This document shows, piece by piece, positions 1 to 7,974 of a DNA stretch of 24,507 nucleotides. Origin of the DNA: Clostridia bacterium (lineage in GTDB: Bacteria > Bacillota > Clostridia > Lachnospirales > Lachnospiraceae); assembly GCA_026000945.1 (NCBI GenBank), contig BNZI01000013.1, positions 1-24,507 of the forward strand, read 5' to 3'. How positions within the stretch are numbered: position 1 is the first letter of the stretch; each line of letters begins with the position of its first letter. The notes under the pieces were generated by a model that saw nothing but the letters and a program-made list of their open reading frames with translations, was not told the DNA's origin and did no database searches. Both the position numbers and the translations under genes were made by a program.

Positions 1-248
1 TATGCGGTTTTGCTATGGAAACGGAAAATTTAATAGAAAATGCAAGAGAAAAGCTCAAAAGGAAAAATTTGAATATGATCGTGGCCAATTCTATTGTAGA
101 AGAAGGAGCTGGTTTTGGACACAACACAAATCGTATCACTTTAATTACTGCTGATACAAAAGTTGAGTTGCCTCTGATGAGTAAAGAAGAATGTGCTCAT
201 CAAATTTTTGATCAAATCATTAAAGAGCTTGAAAATCCTCTTACTTAG
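1..248 (+). CDS. coaBC: CoaBC C-terminus (phosphopantothenoylcysteine synthetase/decarboxylase), 5' truncated
   Basis: The reading frame is open from the window edge (codons in phase from position 3, beginning CGFAMETE) to the stop at 246-248. CoaBC makes 4'-phosphopantetheine from phosphopantothenate and cysteine in coenzyme A synthesis. What is seen is the last ~81 residues, the end of the CoaB (ligase) domain: the segments GFAMETENL, NLNMIVANSI, GAGFGHNTNRITLIT and LPLMSKEECAHQI match the conserved CTP-binding/C-terminal part of the family. The internal ATG at 15 is not a start, because the family motif runs upstream of it. The CoaC half and the promoter lie outside the window. Confidence 0.9.
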   Translation, partial: CGFAMETENLIENAREKLKRKNLNMIVANSIVEEGAGFGHNTNRITLITADTKVELPLMSKEECAHQIFDQIIKELENPLT

Positions 249-250
249 AG

Positions 251-296
251 TCTGTAGGCTATCTATAAATAGGAAAATAGGAGAATGTTACGCATA
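251..296. repeat. Dispersed repeat copy A (TCTGTAG..ATGTTACG)
   Basis: This gene-free stretch begins TCTGTAGGCTATCTATA and ends AATGTTACGCATA. A second copy with the same order and nearly the same spacing lies at 3493-3540 (TCTGTAGAATATCTATA ... AATGTTACGTATA). Both lie in intergenic DNA. The function is unknown; it may be a relic of a mobile or regulatory repeat family. Confidence 0.5.
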
Positions 297-383
297 GTTT
301 TTTACACAAAGGGATGATCTGAAACGTTGGAGATAGTTCAAGAAACTTGACCCTAGGAGTGAAATAGACTCTACATTCTACCC

Positions 384-399
384 TAAGTGAGGTATTAAA
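384..399 (-). repeat. Short dispersed repeat TTWARTAYCTCACTTA, copy 1
   Basis: Read on the minus strand this is TTTAATACCTCACTTA. Related 16-mers occur at 4028-4043 and 12435-12450 on the plus strand. All three are intergenic. It is short, so chance similarity in AT-rich DNA cannot be excluded. Confidence 0.35.
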
Positions 400-492
400 C
401 AGTTCTTAGAGTGAAAGGCAATTGCCTTTGATTAAATTGCTTACTAGACAAATGAAATGGAAAGTGAATGAAAAATTAAGGAATTAAAAGGT

Positions 493-1215
493 GTGAAAGA
501 GCGAAAGAATGAAGAAAAGCCTATGAGAAATGAATATGAATTACAATTTAAACAAGAATATAAGCGTTGGCAAGAAAAAATTTCGCTAAAAAATTCTTTT
601 TCAATGGAACAATTAGAATATGTAGCGGGTGTGGATGTGGTAGAATGGTCAGAAAATGCTAAAGATTATGGCATATGCTGTATTTCTGTATTGAACTACC
701 GTACTAAGGAATTACTTGAAAGAGTAGAATATGCTGGAAGGATTGACTTGCCTTATATTTCAGGCTATCGTGCTTTACGTCAATTACCGTTGGTTTTGGA
801 AGCACAAAAAAAGTTGAAGCATGAACCAGATCTTTATTTTTTTAATGGAAACGGTTATTTGAACCAGTTTCCTATGGGAATAGCTACTTTAGCGGCTTTT
901 TATTTGCGTAAACCAAGTATTGGAGCAGCGAAAAACGGTCCGAGAGCAAAAGGACTTTCTTATACCAAACCGCCGAGCGTAATCGGAAAGTTTACAGATA
1001 TTATGGCAGATACAGCAGTTTGTGGCGCTGTAGTTTGTACCAAAAAAAATGCACATCCTGTTTTTGTTACCTGCGGAAATTGGATAGATTTAAAAACAAG
1101 TATCCAGTTGGTATTATCTTTGTCAGAAAGGACACATCCATTGCCTTTACCTATTCGCTATGCGCAAATGGCAACTAGAGAAGGGAAAGTAAAGTATGAG
1201 AATATTATCCATTAA
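493..1215 (+). CDS. Endonuclease V-like protein with substituted active site
   Basis: This 240-residue protein aligns along its length with endonuclease V (Nfi), which cleaves DNA or RNA next to deaminated bases such as inosine. Recognisable blocks are VAGVDV (D48, first metal ligand kept), LPYISGYRALRQ (residues 86-97), PDLYFFNGNGYLNQFPMGIA (112-131), PSIGAAKN (141-148) and GNWIDLKT (195-202). By comparison with the usual motifs PYIPGxxxFRE, DGxG..HPR.xGIA and GHRISLxTA, the expected Glu is Q97, the expected Asp is N118, and the expected His residues are N124 and N196. Only D48 and K147 of the catalytic set remain, so metal-dependent cleavage is probably lost while the fold is kept. The start is a GTG with AAGGA upstream; an ATG at 523 is an alternative with a weaker ribosome binding site. 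It lies just upstream of, but with a promoter separating it from, the rpsF operon. Confidence 0.75.
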   Translation: MKERKNEEKPMRNEYELQFKQEYKRWQEKISLKNSFSMEQLEYVAGVDVVEWSENAKDYGICCISVLNYRTKELLERVEYAGRIDLPYISGYRALRQLPLVLEAQKKLKHEPDLYFFNGNGYLNQFPMGIATLAAFYLRKPSIGAAKNGPRAKGLSYTKPPSVIGKFTDIMADTAVCGAVVCTKKNAHPVFVTCGNWIDLKTSIQLVLSLSERTHPLPLPIRYAQMATREGKVKYENIIH

Positions 1216-1228
1216 GTGAAGAAAGCAC

Positions 1229-1257
1229 TTGCTTATATGGGACAAATATGTTAGAAT
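1229..1257 (+). promoter_or_regulatory. Sigma-A type promoter of the rpsF-ssb-rpsR operon
   Basis: A -35 box TTGCTT (1229-1234) and a -10 box TAGAAT (1252-1257) are separated by exactly 17 nt. Transcription would start near 1264, giving a leader of about 75 nt before rpsF. Confidence 0.6.
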
Positions 1258-1283
1258 ACAAAAACGTAAAAATGGATGAAAAA

Positions 1284-1315
1284 GCCTTGCTCTTTATATT
1301 AGAAAAGTAAAGGGC
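1284..1315 (+). promoter_or_regulatory. Possible leader hairpin of rpsF mRNA
   Basis: GCC and CTTTA on the left can pair with TAAAG and GGC on the right, leaving a 5-nt bulge, about 20 nt before the rpsF start. Many bacteria carry an S6:S18-binding leader here, but the conserved CCG loop motif of that element is not visible, so identity with it is not claimed. Confidence 0.25.
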
Positions 1316-1337
1316 CATAGACCATAAGGAGGTTAAA

Positions 1338-1631
1338 ATGAAAAAATATGAACTAGCCACAGTGCTTCGCGTCACTCTGGAAGAAGAAGAAAGGGCTAAG
1401 ACAATTAAAAAAATTGAGGATTATATTGTACGCTTTGGTGGCAATGTGACTCAAATAGACGATTCTTTCGGAAAGAAAAAATTAGCCTACGAGATTCAAA
1501 AAATGCGTGAAGGATTTTACTACTTTATTCAATTTGAAACAGAAAATGCTGATTGTCCGAATGAATTGGAAGCACATATCCGCATTATGGAAGAAGTTAT
1601 TCGTTATTTATGTATCAAGCAAGAAGAATAA
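1338..1631 (+). CDS. rpsF: 30S ribosomal protein bS6
   Basis: This 97-residue protein has the bS6 pattern: KYELATVLRVTLEEEER at the N-terminus, the middle block GGNVTQIDDSFGKKKLAYEIQK and the C-terminal MEEVIRYLC. bS6 binds the central domain of 16S rRNA together with bS18. Length is normal for the family. The start follows AAGGAGG at 1326-1332. It is the first gene of the conserved rpsF-ssb-rpsR operon, with 44 nt to ssb. Confidence 0.95.
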   Translation: MKKYELATVLRVTLEEEERAKTIKKIEDYIVRFGGNVTQIDDSFGKKKLAYEIQKMREGFYYFIQFETENADCPNELEAHIRIMEEVIRYLCIKQEE

Positions 1632-1675
1632 AGTTTTTCTGTTGACGGTACATGAAGACAGATAGGAGTATTCAT

Positions 1676-2137
1676 ATGAATAAAGTGGTTTTAATGGGAC
1701 GCTTAACGAGAGAGCCTGATATTCGTTATTCACAGGGAGAACGAGCGATGGCGATTGCTCGTTATACTCTAGCAGTGGATCGACGTGTACGCAGAAGCAT
1801 GGATTCATCTATGGAACAACAAACAGCGGATTTTATCAATTGTGTTGCCTTTGATCGTTCAGCAGAGTTTGCAGAAAAGTACTTTCATCAGGGAACTAAA
1901 ATTGCTGTTAGCGGTAGGATTCAAACTGGTAGCTATGTCAATAAAGAGGGTCAAAAGGTATATACAACGGAAGTCATTGTAGAAGATCAAGAATTTGCTG
2001 AGAGCAAGGCAGCTTCGACTACGAATGGTGAACAAATGACTGAATCTGCAAGAGTACCTAATCCAAGTAATGCGATAGGAGACGGTTTCATCAATATACC
2101 AGATGAAGTAGATGATGAAGGTTTGCCGTTTAATTAA
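1676..2137 (+). CDS. ssb: Single-stranded DNA-binding protein
   Basis: The 153-residue product starts [19 protein letters not shown], the typical start of the SSB OB fold, followed by [28 protein letters not shown] and [21 protein letters not shown]. It protects single-stranded DNA during replication and repair. A low-complexity linker leads to the acidic tip [11 protein letters not shown], a variant of the usual DDDIPF that recruits partner proteins; the extra Asn after Phe is unusual. The start at 1676 is chosen because AGGAG lies 7 nt upstream (1664-1668); an upstream in-frame ATG at 1652 would add eight residues not found in the family. Confidence 0.95.
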   Translation: MNKVVLMGRLTREPDIRYSQGERAMAIARYTLAVDRRVRRSMDSSMEQQTADFINCVAFDRSAEFAEKYFHQGTKIAVSGRIQTGSYVNKEGQKVYTTEVIVEDQEFAESKAASTTNGEQMTESARVPNPSNAIGDGFINIPDEVDDEGLPFN

Positions 2138-2187
2138 GTTTAGTATTATCCAGATGTGAGCGAAGGAATAAGTGGGAGGTAAGCCAT

Positions 2188-2451
2188 ATGGCATTTAATA
2201 AATCAGAAAAAAATGATTCATCCATGAAGAGGCGAGGAACACGTAGAAGAAAGAAAGTCTGTGTGTTCTGCGGAGAAAAGAATGGAGATATTGACTATAA
2301 AGATATTAACAAGTTAAAGCGTTATGTATCCGAAAGAGGAAAAATTTTGCCACGAAGAATTACGGGCAATTGTGCAAAGCATCAACGGGCTTTAACTGTG
2401 GCAATTAAACGAGCAAGACATATTGCTTTAATGCCTTATACTTTAGATTGA
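2188..2451 (+). CDS. rpsR: 30S ribosomal protein bS18
   Basis: This 87-residue basic protein contains the bS18 signature: [49 protein letters not shown] and [12 protein letters not shown]. It pairs with bS6 on the 30S platform. The CxxC plus C/H residues (CVFC, NCAKH) suggest the zinc-binding form of the protein. A ribosome binding site GGGAGG precedes the start. It is the last gene of the operon; a strong terminator follows. Confidence 0.95.
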   Translation: MAFNKSEKNDSSMKRRGTRRRKKVCVFCGEKNGDIDYKDINKLKRYVSERGKILPRRITGNCAKHQRALTVAIKRARHIALMPYTLD

Positions 2452-2505
2452 TATACAAAATCCGCAAGCATACACCAAAATAGGTTCAGTGACGATAGAA
2501 TTAGA

Positions 2506-2557
2506 AAAAAGCTATTCAGAGACAAACACAAATTAAGTTGTCTTTGAATAGCTTTTT
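2506..2557 (+). terminator. Rho-independent terminator after rpsR
   Basis: A 20-bp stem (AAAAAGCTATTCAGAGACAA pairing with 2538-2557, one G-T pair) with a 12-nt loop ends in a run of T. It separates the rpsF operon from the sod gene. Confidence 0.85.
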
Positions 2558-2590
2558 ATATGACATAAATTATGATATCTTGGAGGTTCT

Positions 2591-3214
2591 ATGCTGCGTT
2601 ATACTGTGTATCCGTTTCGTTTACCTGAATGGCCCTATGGTTATGATGCCTTGAGTCCTTACTTAAATGCAGAAACTGTCTATTTCCATTACGATAAACA
2701 TTTTAGGGCTTATATCAATAATTTAAATGCTTTGTTAAAGCCGTATCCTGCATTACATGGAAAAACGTTAGAAAATCTCTTATCAGCTCCACAAGATCTT
2801 CCAGGTGAAGCAAAGGTAGATATTTTATTTCAAGCAGGAGGTGTCTATAACCACGATGTGTATTTTAATCATTTAGCTCCGCCGGACCATATCTTACATA
2901 AGCCAACTGGTTTGCTTTATGAATTGCTTAGAAATAAATTTGGGAGTTTTACTAAATTTAAAGAAAAGTTTGTTGAAAGTGCAAAAAAAATAAAAGGTTC
3001 AGGTTGGACAGTTTTAGTATTTACTGCCAATGGAGAACCTCTTATTTTAAATTTAGCCAATCAAGATACCGTCGTTCCTTTTGACTATACTCTTGTTTTT
3101 CTCATGGATGTTTGGGAACATTCCTATTATTTACAATATCAAAATGTAAAGGAAGATTATTTTAAAAATTTTTGGGAGGTTTTAGTATTTGATTCTTATG
3201 TCTTTAATCCCTAA
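2591..3214 (+). CDS. Fe/Mn superoxide dismutase
   Basis: The 207-residue product belongs to the Fe/Mn superoxide dismutase family, converting superoxide to peroxide and oxygen. The metal ligands are visible: the His in VYFHYDKHFRAYINNLN, the His in GGVYNHDVYF, and Asp and His in LMDVWEHSYYLQYQN. The GG before the second His and the Gln in LANQD are typical of the manganese subtype. Two commonly conserved tryptophans are changed: GSGWTVL where GSGWxWL is usual, and NHDVYF where NHxxFW is usual. The start follows TTGGAGG. No signal peptide is seen, so it is cytosolic. It ends by overlapping the stop codon of the opposite-strand small gene. Confidence 0.9.
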   Translation: MLRYTVYPFRLPEWPYGYDALSPYLNAETVYFHYDKHFRAYINNLNALLKPYPALHGKTLENLLSAPQDLPGEAKVDILFQAGGVYNHDVYFNHLAPPDHILHKPTGLLYELLRNKFGSFTKFKEKFVESAKKIKGSGWTVLVFTANGEPLILNLANQDTVVPFDYTLVFLMDVWEHSYYLQYQNVKEDYFKNFWEVLVFDSYVFNP

Positions 3215-3402
3215 TTGCCTTTGCTGGTGAGAGGATTACTCTTTCCCTCAAAGGCACTGTTATTATCTGCCTCGACTAGATTGTTTGCACGATAGTGAGG
3301 ACCGTCTGCATAGATTACTGCTGGAGGAGGATCTTTTAATTCCTTATTTATATTTGCTCCTGAAAGTTTGGATGAAGTTTTAGAATGGATTTTTTCTTTC
3401 AT
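3211..3402 (-). CDS. Small hydrophilic protein of unknown function (63 aa)
   Basis: The protein begins MKEKIHSKTSSKLSG and contains DPPPAVIYADGPHYRANNLV. It has no membrane segment, no cysteine and a rather polar composition. I do not recognise it. The start at 3402 is supported by AAAGGAG 8 nt upstream (3411-3417); a longer reading frame to 3459 lacks a ribosome binding site. Its TAG stop overlaps the TAA of the superoxide dismutase gene in convergent orientation, with no terminator between. The good ribosome binding site and the tight fit argue that it is real. Confidence 0.55.
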   Translation of the reverse strand: MKEKIHSKTSSKLSGANINKELKDPPPAVIYADGPHYRANNLVEADNNSAFEGKSNPLTSKGN

Positions 3403-3492
3403 TTTTTCTACTCCTTTCTTGCAAGGAACGACAAAGAGTATTGTGTCCACTATCCACAAGCTTTATCAAATGGTTTCAACTCTCTATTAAAA

Positions 3493-3540
3493 TCTGTAGA
3501 ATATCTATAGAATGCTTTTTAGAGTAAAATGTTACGTATA
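3493..3540. repeat. Dispersed repeat copy B (TCTGTAG..ATGTTACG)
   Basis: The order is the same as in copy A at 251-296: TCTGTAG, TATCTATA, an AG-rich middle, then AATGTTACG(T/C)ATA. The two copies are about 3.2 kb apart in the same orientation. Confidence 0.5.
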
Positions 3541-3948
3541 TTTTGCCTTATACGGCATCAAGATTCTTTAAAATATTTCCAATGTTTTTGTGCCACAACG
3601 ATAGGAAAAATTTTACTCGTTCGCTGCGATTAAATTGGCACTTTTAAAAATGTCTGCTTACAGTTTTTTCAAGTAGAGGGTTCAAGTTTTTTGATAAATT
3701 CTAGTAGATTTTTCTCGCTAAAACTGTTATATTAAAAGTAGCCTTTCGTTAGGGCGTGTTTAGAAACTGCTGTTAACCTAATTACTGAGGAAGCAATGTA
3801 CAAAGTCCTTTGGTAACAGAGTCTGCGTTAAAAATTACTTGTTGGCATTTTAGCAGTAGGTTTTGAGTAAGGGGTGGCGGGTTTTAAGTTCCATCTCTAA
3901 GTTTGTAATCAGTTTTTGAGAATACAAATTCTGTTGACATACGCCCTC

Positions 3949-4280
3949 GGGTGTGTTCATGCTACCGTGCGTTATCCATATTTTAGTAGATTTTATACTG
4001 ACCGGCGTTTAGAGCCTGCTTAAGTACTTAAGTATCTCACTTACGGAAGAATATTTGTCTATTCCCCTCCTACGGTGCCCTGGATTTCTGGAAAGACTTT
4101 CAGTATTCTTGTGTCACTTCTTCATGTAGGAGAAAAACTATTCATAACATTCTTCTCGCTCGGAAATACTGAACAAGCTCTTCATTTTCTTGGAATATGC
4201 ATGGTTGTCTGCAAAAATTTGCCTTGAGGGGTCTACAATTTGCTTAAAATCTGTACATTTCGAATAGTATGAACACACCC
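3949..4280. mobile_element. 332-bp MITE-like element or IS remnant with terminal inverted repeats
   Basis: The left end GGGTGTGTTCATGCTA (3949-3964) is matched in inverted orientation at the right end (4265-4280, reading GGGTGTGTTCATACTA on the minus strand), with one mismatch in 16 bp. The adjacent bases CT(C/A) may extend the repeat. The inside lacks an intact transposase. A short minus-strand frame at the right end (DFKQIVDPSRQ...) could be a transposase N-terminal relic, but I cannot assign it. The right end lies only 32 nt before the kinase start at 4313, so the element forms the leader region of that operon. Confidence 0.5.
4028..4043 (+). repeat. Short dispersed repeat TTWARTAYCTCACTTA, copy 2
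   Basis: TTAAGTATCTCACTTA lies inside the 332-bp element. It is related to 384-399 (minus strand) and 12435-12450. Confidence 0.35.
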
Positions 4281-4312
4281 TAGAATTGAATTTACAGTTA
4301 GAGGAAGATAAA

Positions 4313-6313
4313 ATGTTAACTACAGGAACGATTTTAGATGGCAAATACAAAATATTGCACTCTATAGCTAAAGGTGGTATGAGTGAAATTTATTTGGCGC
4401 TACATGAGCAATCAGATAAATATTGGGCGATTAAAGAAGTTAATAAGGAAAATACTGAAGAAAGTAGATTATTCTTGCGAAGCTTACTGGCAGAAGTCAC
4501 TTTGTTGAAAGAATTAAACCATCCGGCTCTTCCTAATATCGTTGATATTTTAGATCGAGAAAATGAATTGCTGATTGTTATGGATTACATACCGGGAAAA
4601 ACATTACAAAAAATTTTAACACAAGAAGGGGCAAGAAGTGAGGAAGTAGCTGTTGATTGGGTCTTACAGCTTTGTGATGTCTTAGATTATCTACATAATC
4701 AAAATCCACCGGTTATTTATCGAGATATGAAACCGGGTAATATCATCGTACAAGAGTATAAAGTGAATCAAGAAATTTATTATCGTTTGGTTTTGGTGGA
4801 TTTTGGAATTGCGAGACGTTATAAGCAAGAACAAGGGGCAGATACCGTTTATTTGGGAACGAGAGGTTATGCTGCACCTGAACAATTTTTAGATCAGGAA
4901 GAAACAAAGCAAAGTGATGCAAGAACAGATATTTATTCCTTGGGAGCGACCTTATATCATATGCTAACTGGACATAATCCAGCTAAAGCACCTTACACTT
5001 TATATCCAATTAGGCAGTGGAATCCTTCTTTATCTAGTGGGTTAGAAAAAATTTTAAACAAGTGTATTAATAACAATCCGGATGAACGTTATCAAAATAT
5101 CCGGCAGTTGCGCTATGCGCTTTCTCAGTATCGGGTGGTGGATGAAGATTATCAAAATGTTCAAAAAGGTAGATTAGCGATATTCTGCGGTATTGTGATT
5201 ATGTCTTGTTTTTTTGCAGTTTTGGCCATTGTTAGTAGAGAGCAGATTAAAAGAAAAACTAGGGATGATTACTATGAAAAACTAGTAGAGACTAACTTAG
5301 ATGCTGTATCGTCTATTACGGAGGGAGTCTGGGATATCCGTATAGTGGAAGAATATTTAGCAGTTATTGAAAAGGCACCAGAGGAAGAAGCAGGTTACAG
5401 GCGTTTATGGAATTATTTTGTTGGGGTTGGCAAAACCAATAATGGTTTAAATGTGATGATGGGTTTGTTGGCTACTGTATCTAATACAGAGTTTAAGCAA
5501 GAGTTATATTTAGACATGGCAAAAGTAGCATTCAATGGAAATGCACAAGATTTAAATTTTGATGCAAATTATCGTTTGGCTTATCAGTTATTTTCTCAAA
5601 TATCTAAAAATCGTTATCCAGAAGTAGAACATTATCGTACTTTATCTGAAAACTTATCTTCATTATCTATAGATGGTCGAAAATTAAAGAGTGATTTGGA
5701 ACAAATGCAGGAAGTAATTGGGCATTCCACGAAAGAAGTTGCTTTGGATTTATCTTTAGCAGCAGCAAATGTTTATCGTACGTATGCAGCAGATTTGGAA
5801 ACAGAGGATCAAGATCCTTTTGCTCATGCAATTGTATTACTAAAGCAAGCACAAGAAATCTTAAATTCTCCTTACTTTGCAGCTTCTTATTATGTCAATG
5901 AGAGAAAACAGGTTGACATTGTTTTTGCTTTGGCAGATTCTTATTATCGCCAAGCTACCATAAAAAAATCCAAAAATCAGGATGCTTTAGAAGAGTACAA
6001 GTTGGCAATCGATTATTATCAAGAATTATCACAGTTTCAAAGAGATGAAAAAGCGATTATTCAAAATGAAAACCGTATTGCTGATTTATATCGTATAATG
6101 GGGAATTTTGAGCAAGCAGAAAAAAATTATCAGCAGCTTATGGAATGGTATCCTACAGATATTTTAGCTTATGTAAGTTATGGTCTGATGTTATTAGAAG
6201 AAAATAAGGTAGAGCAAGCAAGAGAAATTTATCAGTCGGCAGAAAAATTACCAGATGCACAAAAAAATAGCAACTTTAGGAAATTAGCACTAAAGTTGCG
6301 TTATACACAATAA
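4313..6313 (+). CDS. Membrane-anchored Ser/Thr protein kinase with TPR-like C-terminal region
   Basis: The 666-residue product has an N-terminal Hanks-type kinase domain: the glycine loop AKGGMSEIYLA, the ATP-binding lysine K41 in WAIKEV, the catalytic loop IYRDMKPGN (D138), DFGIAR (D163) and GTRGYAAPEQF. One membrane segment follows at about residues 288-309 (LAIFCGIVIMSCFFAVLAIV). The rest (~355 residues) is helical and ends in TPR-like repeats (EEYKLAIDYYQELS, GNFEQAEKNYQQLMEWYP). It lacks the PASTA domains of PrkC/PknB, so the sensor is probably a protein-interaction solenoid. Position 4313 is chosen because AGAGGA precedes it and the kinase domain starts directly after it; the frame also opens upstream at 4286. 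A membrane protein gene follows after 38 nt, probably in the same operon and a possible partner. Confidence 0.9.
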   Translation: MLTTGTILDGKYKILHSIAKGGMSEIYLALHEQSDKYWAIKEVNKENTEESRLFLRSLLAEVTLLKELNHPALPNIVDILDRENELLIVMDYIPGKTLQKILTQEGARSEEVAVDWVLQLCDVLDYLHNQNPPVIYRDMKPGNIIVQEYKVNQEIYYRLVLVDFGIARRYKQEQGADTVYLGTRGYAAPEQFLDQEETKQSDARTDIYSLGATLYHMLTGHNPAKAPYTLYPIRQWNPSLSSGLEKILNKCINNNPDERYQNIRQLRYALSQYRVVDEDYQNVQKGRLAIFCGIVIMSCFFAVLAIVSREQIKRKTRDDYYEKLVETNLDAVSSITEGVWDIRIVEEYLAVIEKAPEEEAGYRRLWNYFVGVGKTNNGLNVMMGLLATVSNTEFKQELYLDMAKVAFNGNAQDLNFDANYRLAYQLFSQISKNRYPEVEHYRTLSENLSSLSIDGRKLKSDLEQMQEVIGHSTKEVALDLSLAAANVYRTYAADLETEDQDPFAHAIVLLKQAQEILNSPYFAASYYVNERKQVDIVFALADSYYRQATIKKSKNQDALEEYKLAIDYYQELSQFQRDEKAIIQNENRIADLYRIMGNFEQAEKNYQQLMEWYPTDILAYVSYGLMLLEENKVEQAREIYQSAEKLPDAQKNSNFRKLALKLRYTQ

Positions 6314-6351
6314 ACTTGTCTTAAAAAGGGACAAATAGAGAAAGGATTAGG

Positions 6352-7965
6352 ATGAAAGGGATATTTGATTATTTATATTATGTAGCTTTATTTGCTAGCC
6401 TTATTGGTTTTATCATTGCTGCCGTACTGTTTTTTCGTTTTAAAATTCCCAGTTTATTTAAAAAATTTACACAATCATTTAGACGGAATTTGCCGTTAGA
6501 AAAAAGAATATCCTGGAAGAAATATCAACAAGAAGAAATTGCTTCTCAAACGCTTGCTTTGGAAAAAGTGCCTAGCATTCAGAACAATACTAAAAAAATG
6601 CGGAAAGTATCTCCATATGTATTGTTTTTGGGCATTGTTTCCGTGGCTGTTCTTTGTTCAGTTCCTACATGGGCAAATGGTTGGCACAGTTTTCAATCTC
6701 CAAGTGCTACAAAAGATGATTTATGGCAAAGTGCTTTAAATCTGACGTTTAATGCTGTACCGATTGTAGAGAATGAAAAAAAACAGTTGATGACATATTC
6801 TTTTGATTATGGTAAAGTGACGATAGAAAAAGAAAATAAGGCAGGTTGGTACACACACGAGCCAGAGATTTTCGTTAGTATTCAAAAAAGCTCCCGTGCA
6901 CAGTTCGTTTACAAAATTTGGAATCAAAGTGATGGAAAAAAAGAAACAGATATAGAGGAAACAAGGATGGATCAATCCGGTATAATTACTTTAAATGAAG
7001 ATGGTATTTATGGTCTACATATCTGGATGGTCGATAAAAACGGAGTACGTAGTACGGTTAAAAAAGATGTTCAGGTAACTTTGCGTTTAGATACGCATCA
7101 ACCTGACATATTGATTGAAGGAGTGGAAAACCAGACTTCTAATTTAGGGGAAATTGTACCCAGGGTAGTTTATCGGGATCAATTTTTGCATAGAGAAAAT
7201 ACTTCTATTACCATTCAAGCGTTAAACGATTCAGAAAAAGTTTTTCGTGGTACTGAATCTACGGAAAACGGGCATCAAATTTATACATTGGAACCGATTA
7301 CAGCGGATGATAACTATATACTTCTTGTTGATATACGTGATCAAGCGGGCAATTGTAATCAAGTTTCTTATTCTTTTTCTATCAATCAAGAGGGAGCCAA
7401 ATTTGTGCTGATTGAGGAAGAATTAAGAGAAAAATATAAGGAACAACCTGTTTTACCCAATATACGCATTGATGATGTAGATGAAGTAACGATTGTTTCT
7501 TTTACGGTTAATGGAAGGGAACAAGCTTATCATTTTGAAAATGGAATAATTGCGCCAGAAGAACCGATTAGTCAAGAGGGGAAAAATATAATCAATTTAG
7601 AGATTATGGACGGTGCGGGGCATTATTCTAGGATGGAACCCATAGAATTTTATTTAGATTTTACTCCTCCGCAAAACCAAATTTATGGTGTGAGTAGCGG
7701 GGGACAGTATAATTCTGCTGTTACGGTAGATATTGTGAGTATAGACAGTTCAGATATTGAACGAAAAATTCTGATTAACGACGAAGAATATACTTTAGAT
7801 AAAGGGGTTTATGCCTTTGATGAAAACAATCATATCACTCTTACTTTAAAAGATGAGGGATATTATGAGATTGAAGTGATTAGTAAAGATAAGGCAGGAA
7901 ATGTAAGTAGAACACCGATCGTGGATTTTCATATTCATTATTCATGGTTTAAGATTTTTAACTAA
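6352..7965 (+). CDS. Membrane protein with tandem Ig-like domains
   Basis: The 537-residue protein has a hydrophobic segment at residues 4-28 (LYYVALFASLIGFIIAAVLF), a basic cytoplasmic stretch, a second segment at about 86-107 (YVLFLGIVSVAVLCSVPTWA) and a long outer region of beta-rich repeats. The repeats carry a D-x-x-G-N/H turn: DKNGVR (~228), RDQAGN (~331), DGAGHY (~419) and DKAGNVS (~511), typical of bacterial Ig-like domains on surface proteins. Two membrane spans put both the N-terminus and the large domain outside if the topology is simple. Position and spacing after the kinase gene suggest co-transcription and possibly a sensory or substrate relation. No gene name is recognised. Confidence 0.6.
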   Translation: MKGIFDYLYYVALFASLIGFIIAAVLFFRFKIPSLFKKFTQSFRRNLPLEKRISWKKYQQEEIASQTLALEKVPSIQNNTKKMRKVSPYVLFLGIVSVAVLCSVPTWANGWHSFQSPSATKDDLWQSALNLTFNAVPIVENEKKQLMTYSFDYGKVTIEKENKAGWYTHEPEIFVSIQKSSRAQFVYKIWNQSDGKKETDIEETRMDQSGIITLNEDGIYGLHIWMVDKNGVRSTVKKDVQVTLRLDTHQPDILIEGVENQTSNLGEIVPRVVYRDQFLHRENTSITIQALNDSEKVFRGTESTENGHQIYTLEPITADDNYILLVDIRDQAGNCNQVSYSFSINQEGAKFVLIEEELREKYKEQPVLPNIRIDDVDEVTIVSFTVNGREQAYHFENGIIAPEEPISQEGKNIINLEIMDGAGHYSRMEPIEFYLDFTPPQNQIYGVSSGGQYNSAVTVDIVSIDSSDIERKILINDEEYTLDKGVYAFDENNHITLTLKDEGYYEIEVISKDKAGNVSRTPIVDFHIHYSWFKIFN

Positions 7966-7974
7966 AAGTAGATT

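Larger units (their letters stand above)
3403..4312. other. Gene-free region made of dispersed repeat relics
   Basis: I find no convincing gene in these 910 nt. The stretch holds the second TCTGTAG..ATGTTACG repeat (3493-3540), an IS-end-like string GGGCGTGTTTAGAAACTG near 3754, a 332-bp element with terminal inverted repeats (3949-4280) and a CTCACTTA repeat (4028-4043). A minus-strand open frame at 4138-4350 crosses the right inverted repeat and is probably not expressed. Confidence 0.6.

Noticed and set aside
1284..1315. Conserved S6:S18 leader element
   Set aside because: A hairpin is possible but the characteristic CCG motif is not visible, so only a low-confidence hairpin is reported.
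4138..4350. Minus-strand 70-residue frame as a gene
   Set aside because: It runs across the right inverted repeat and into the kinase start, has no ribosome binding site, and matches no family I can name; at most a relic of a transposase start.
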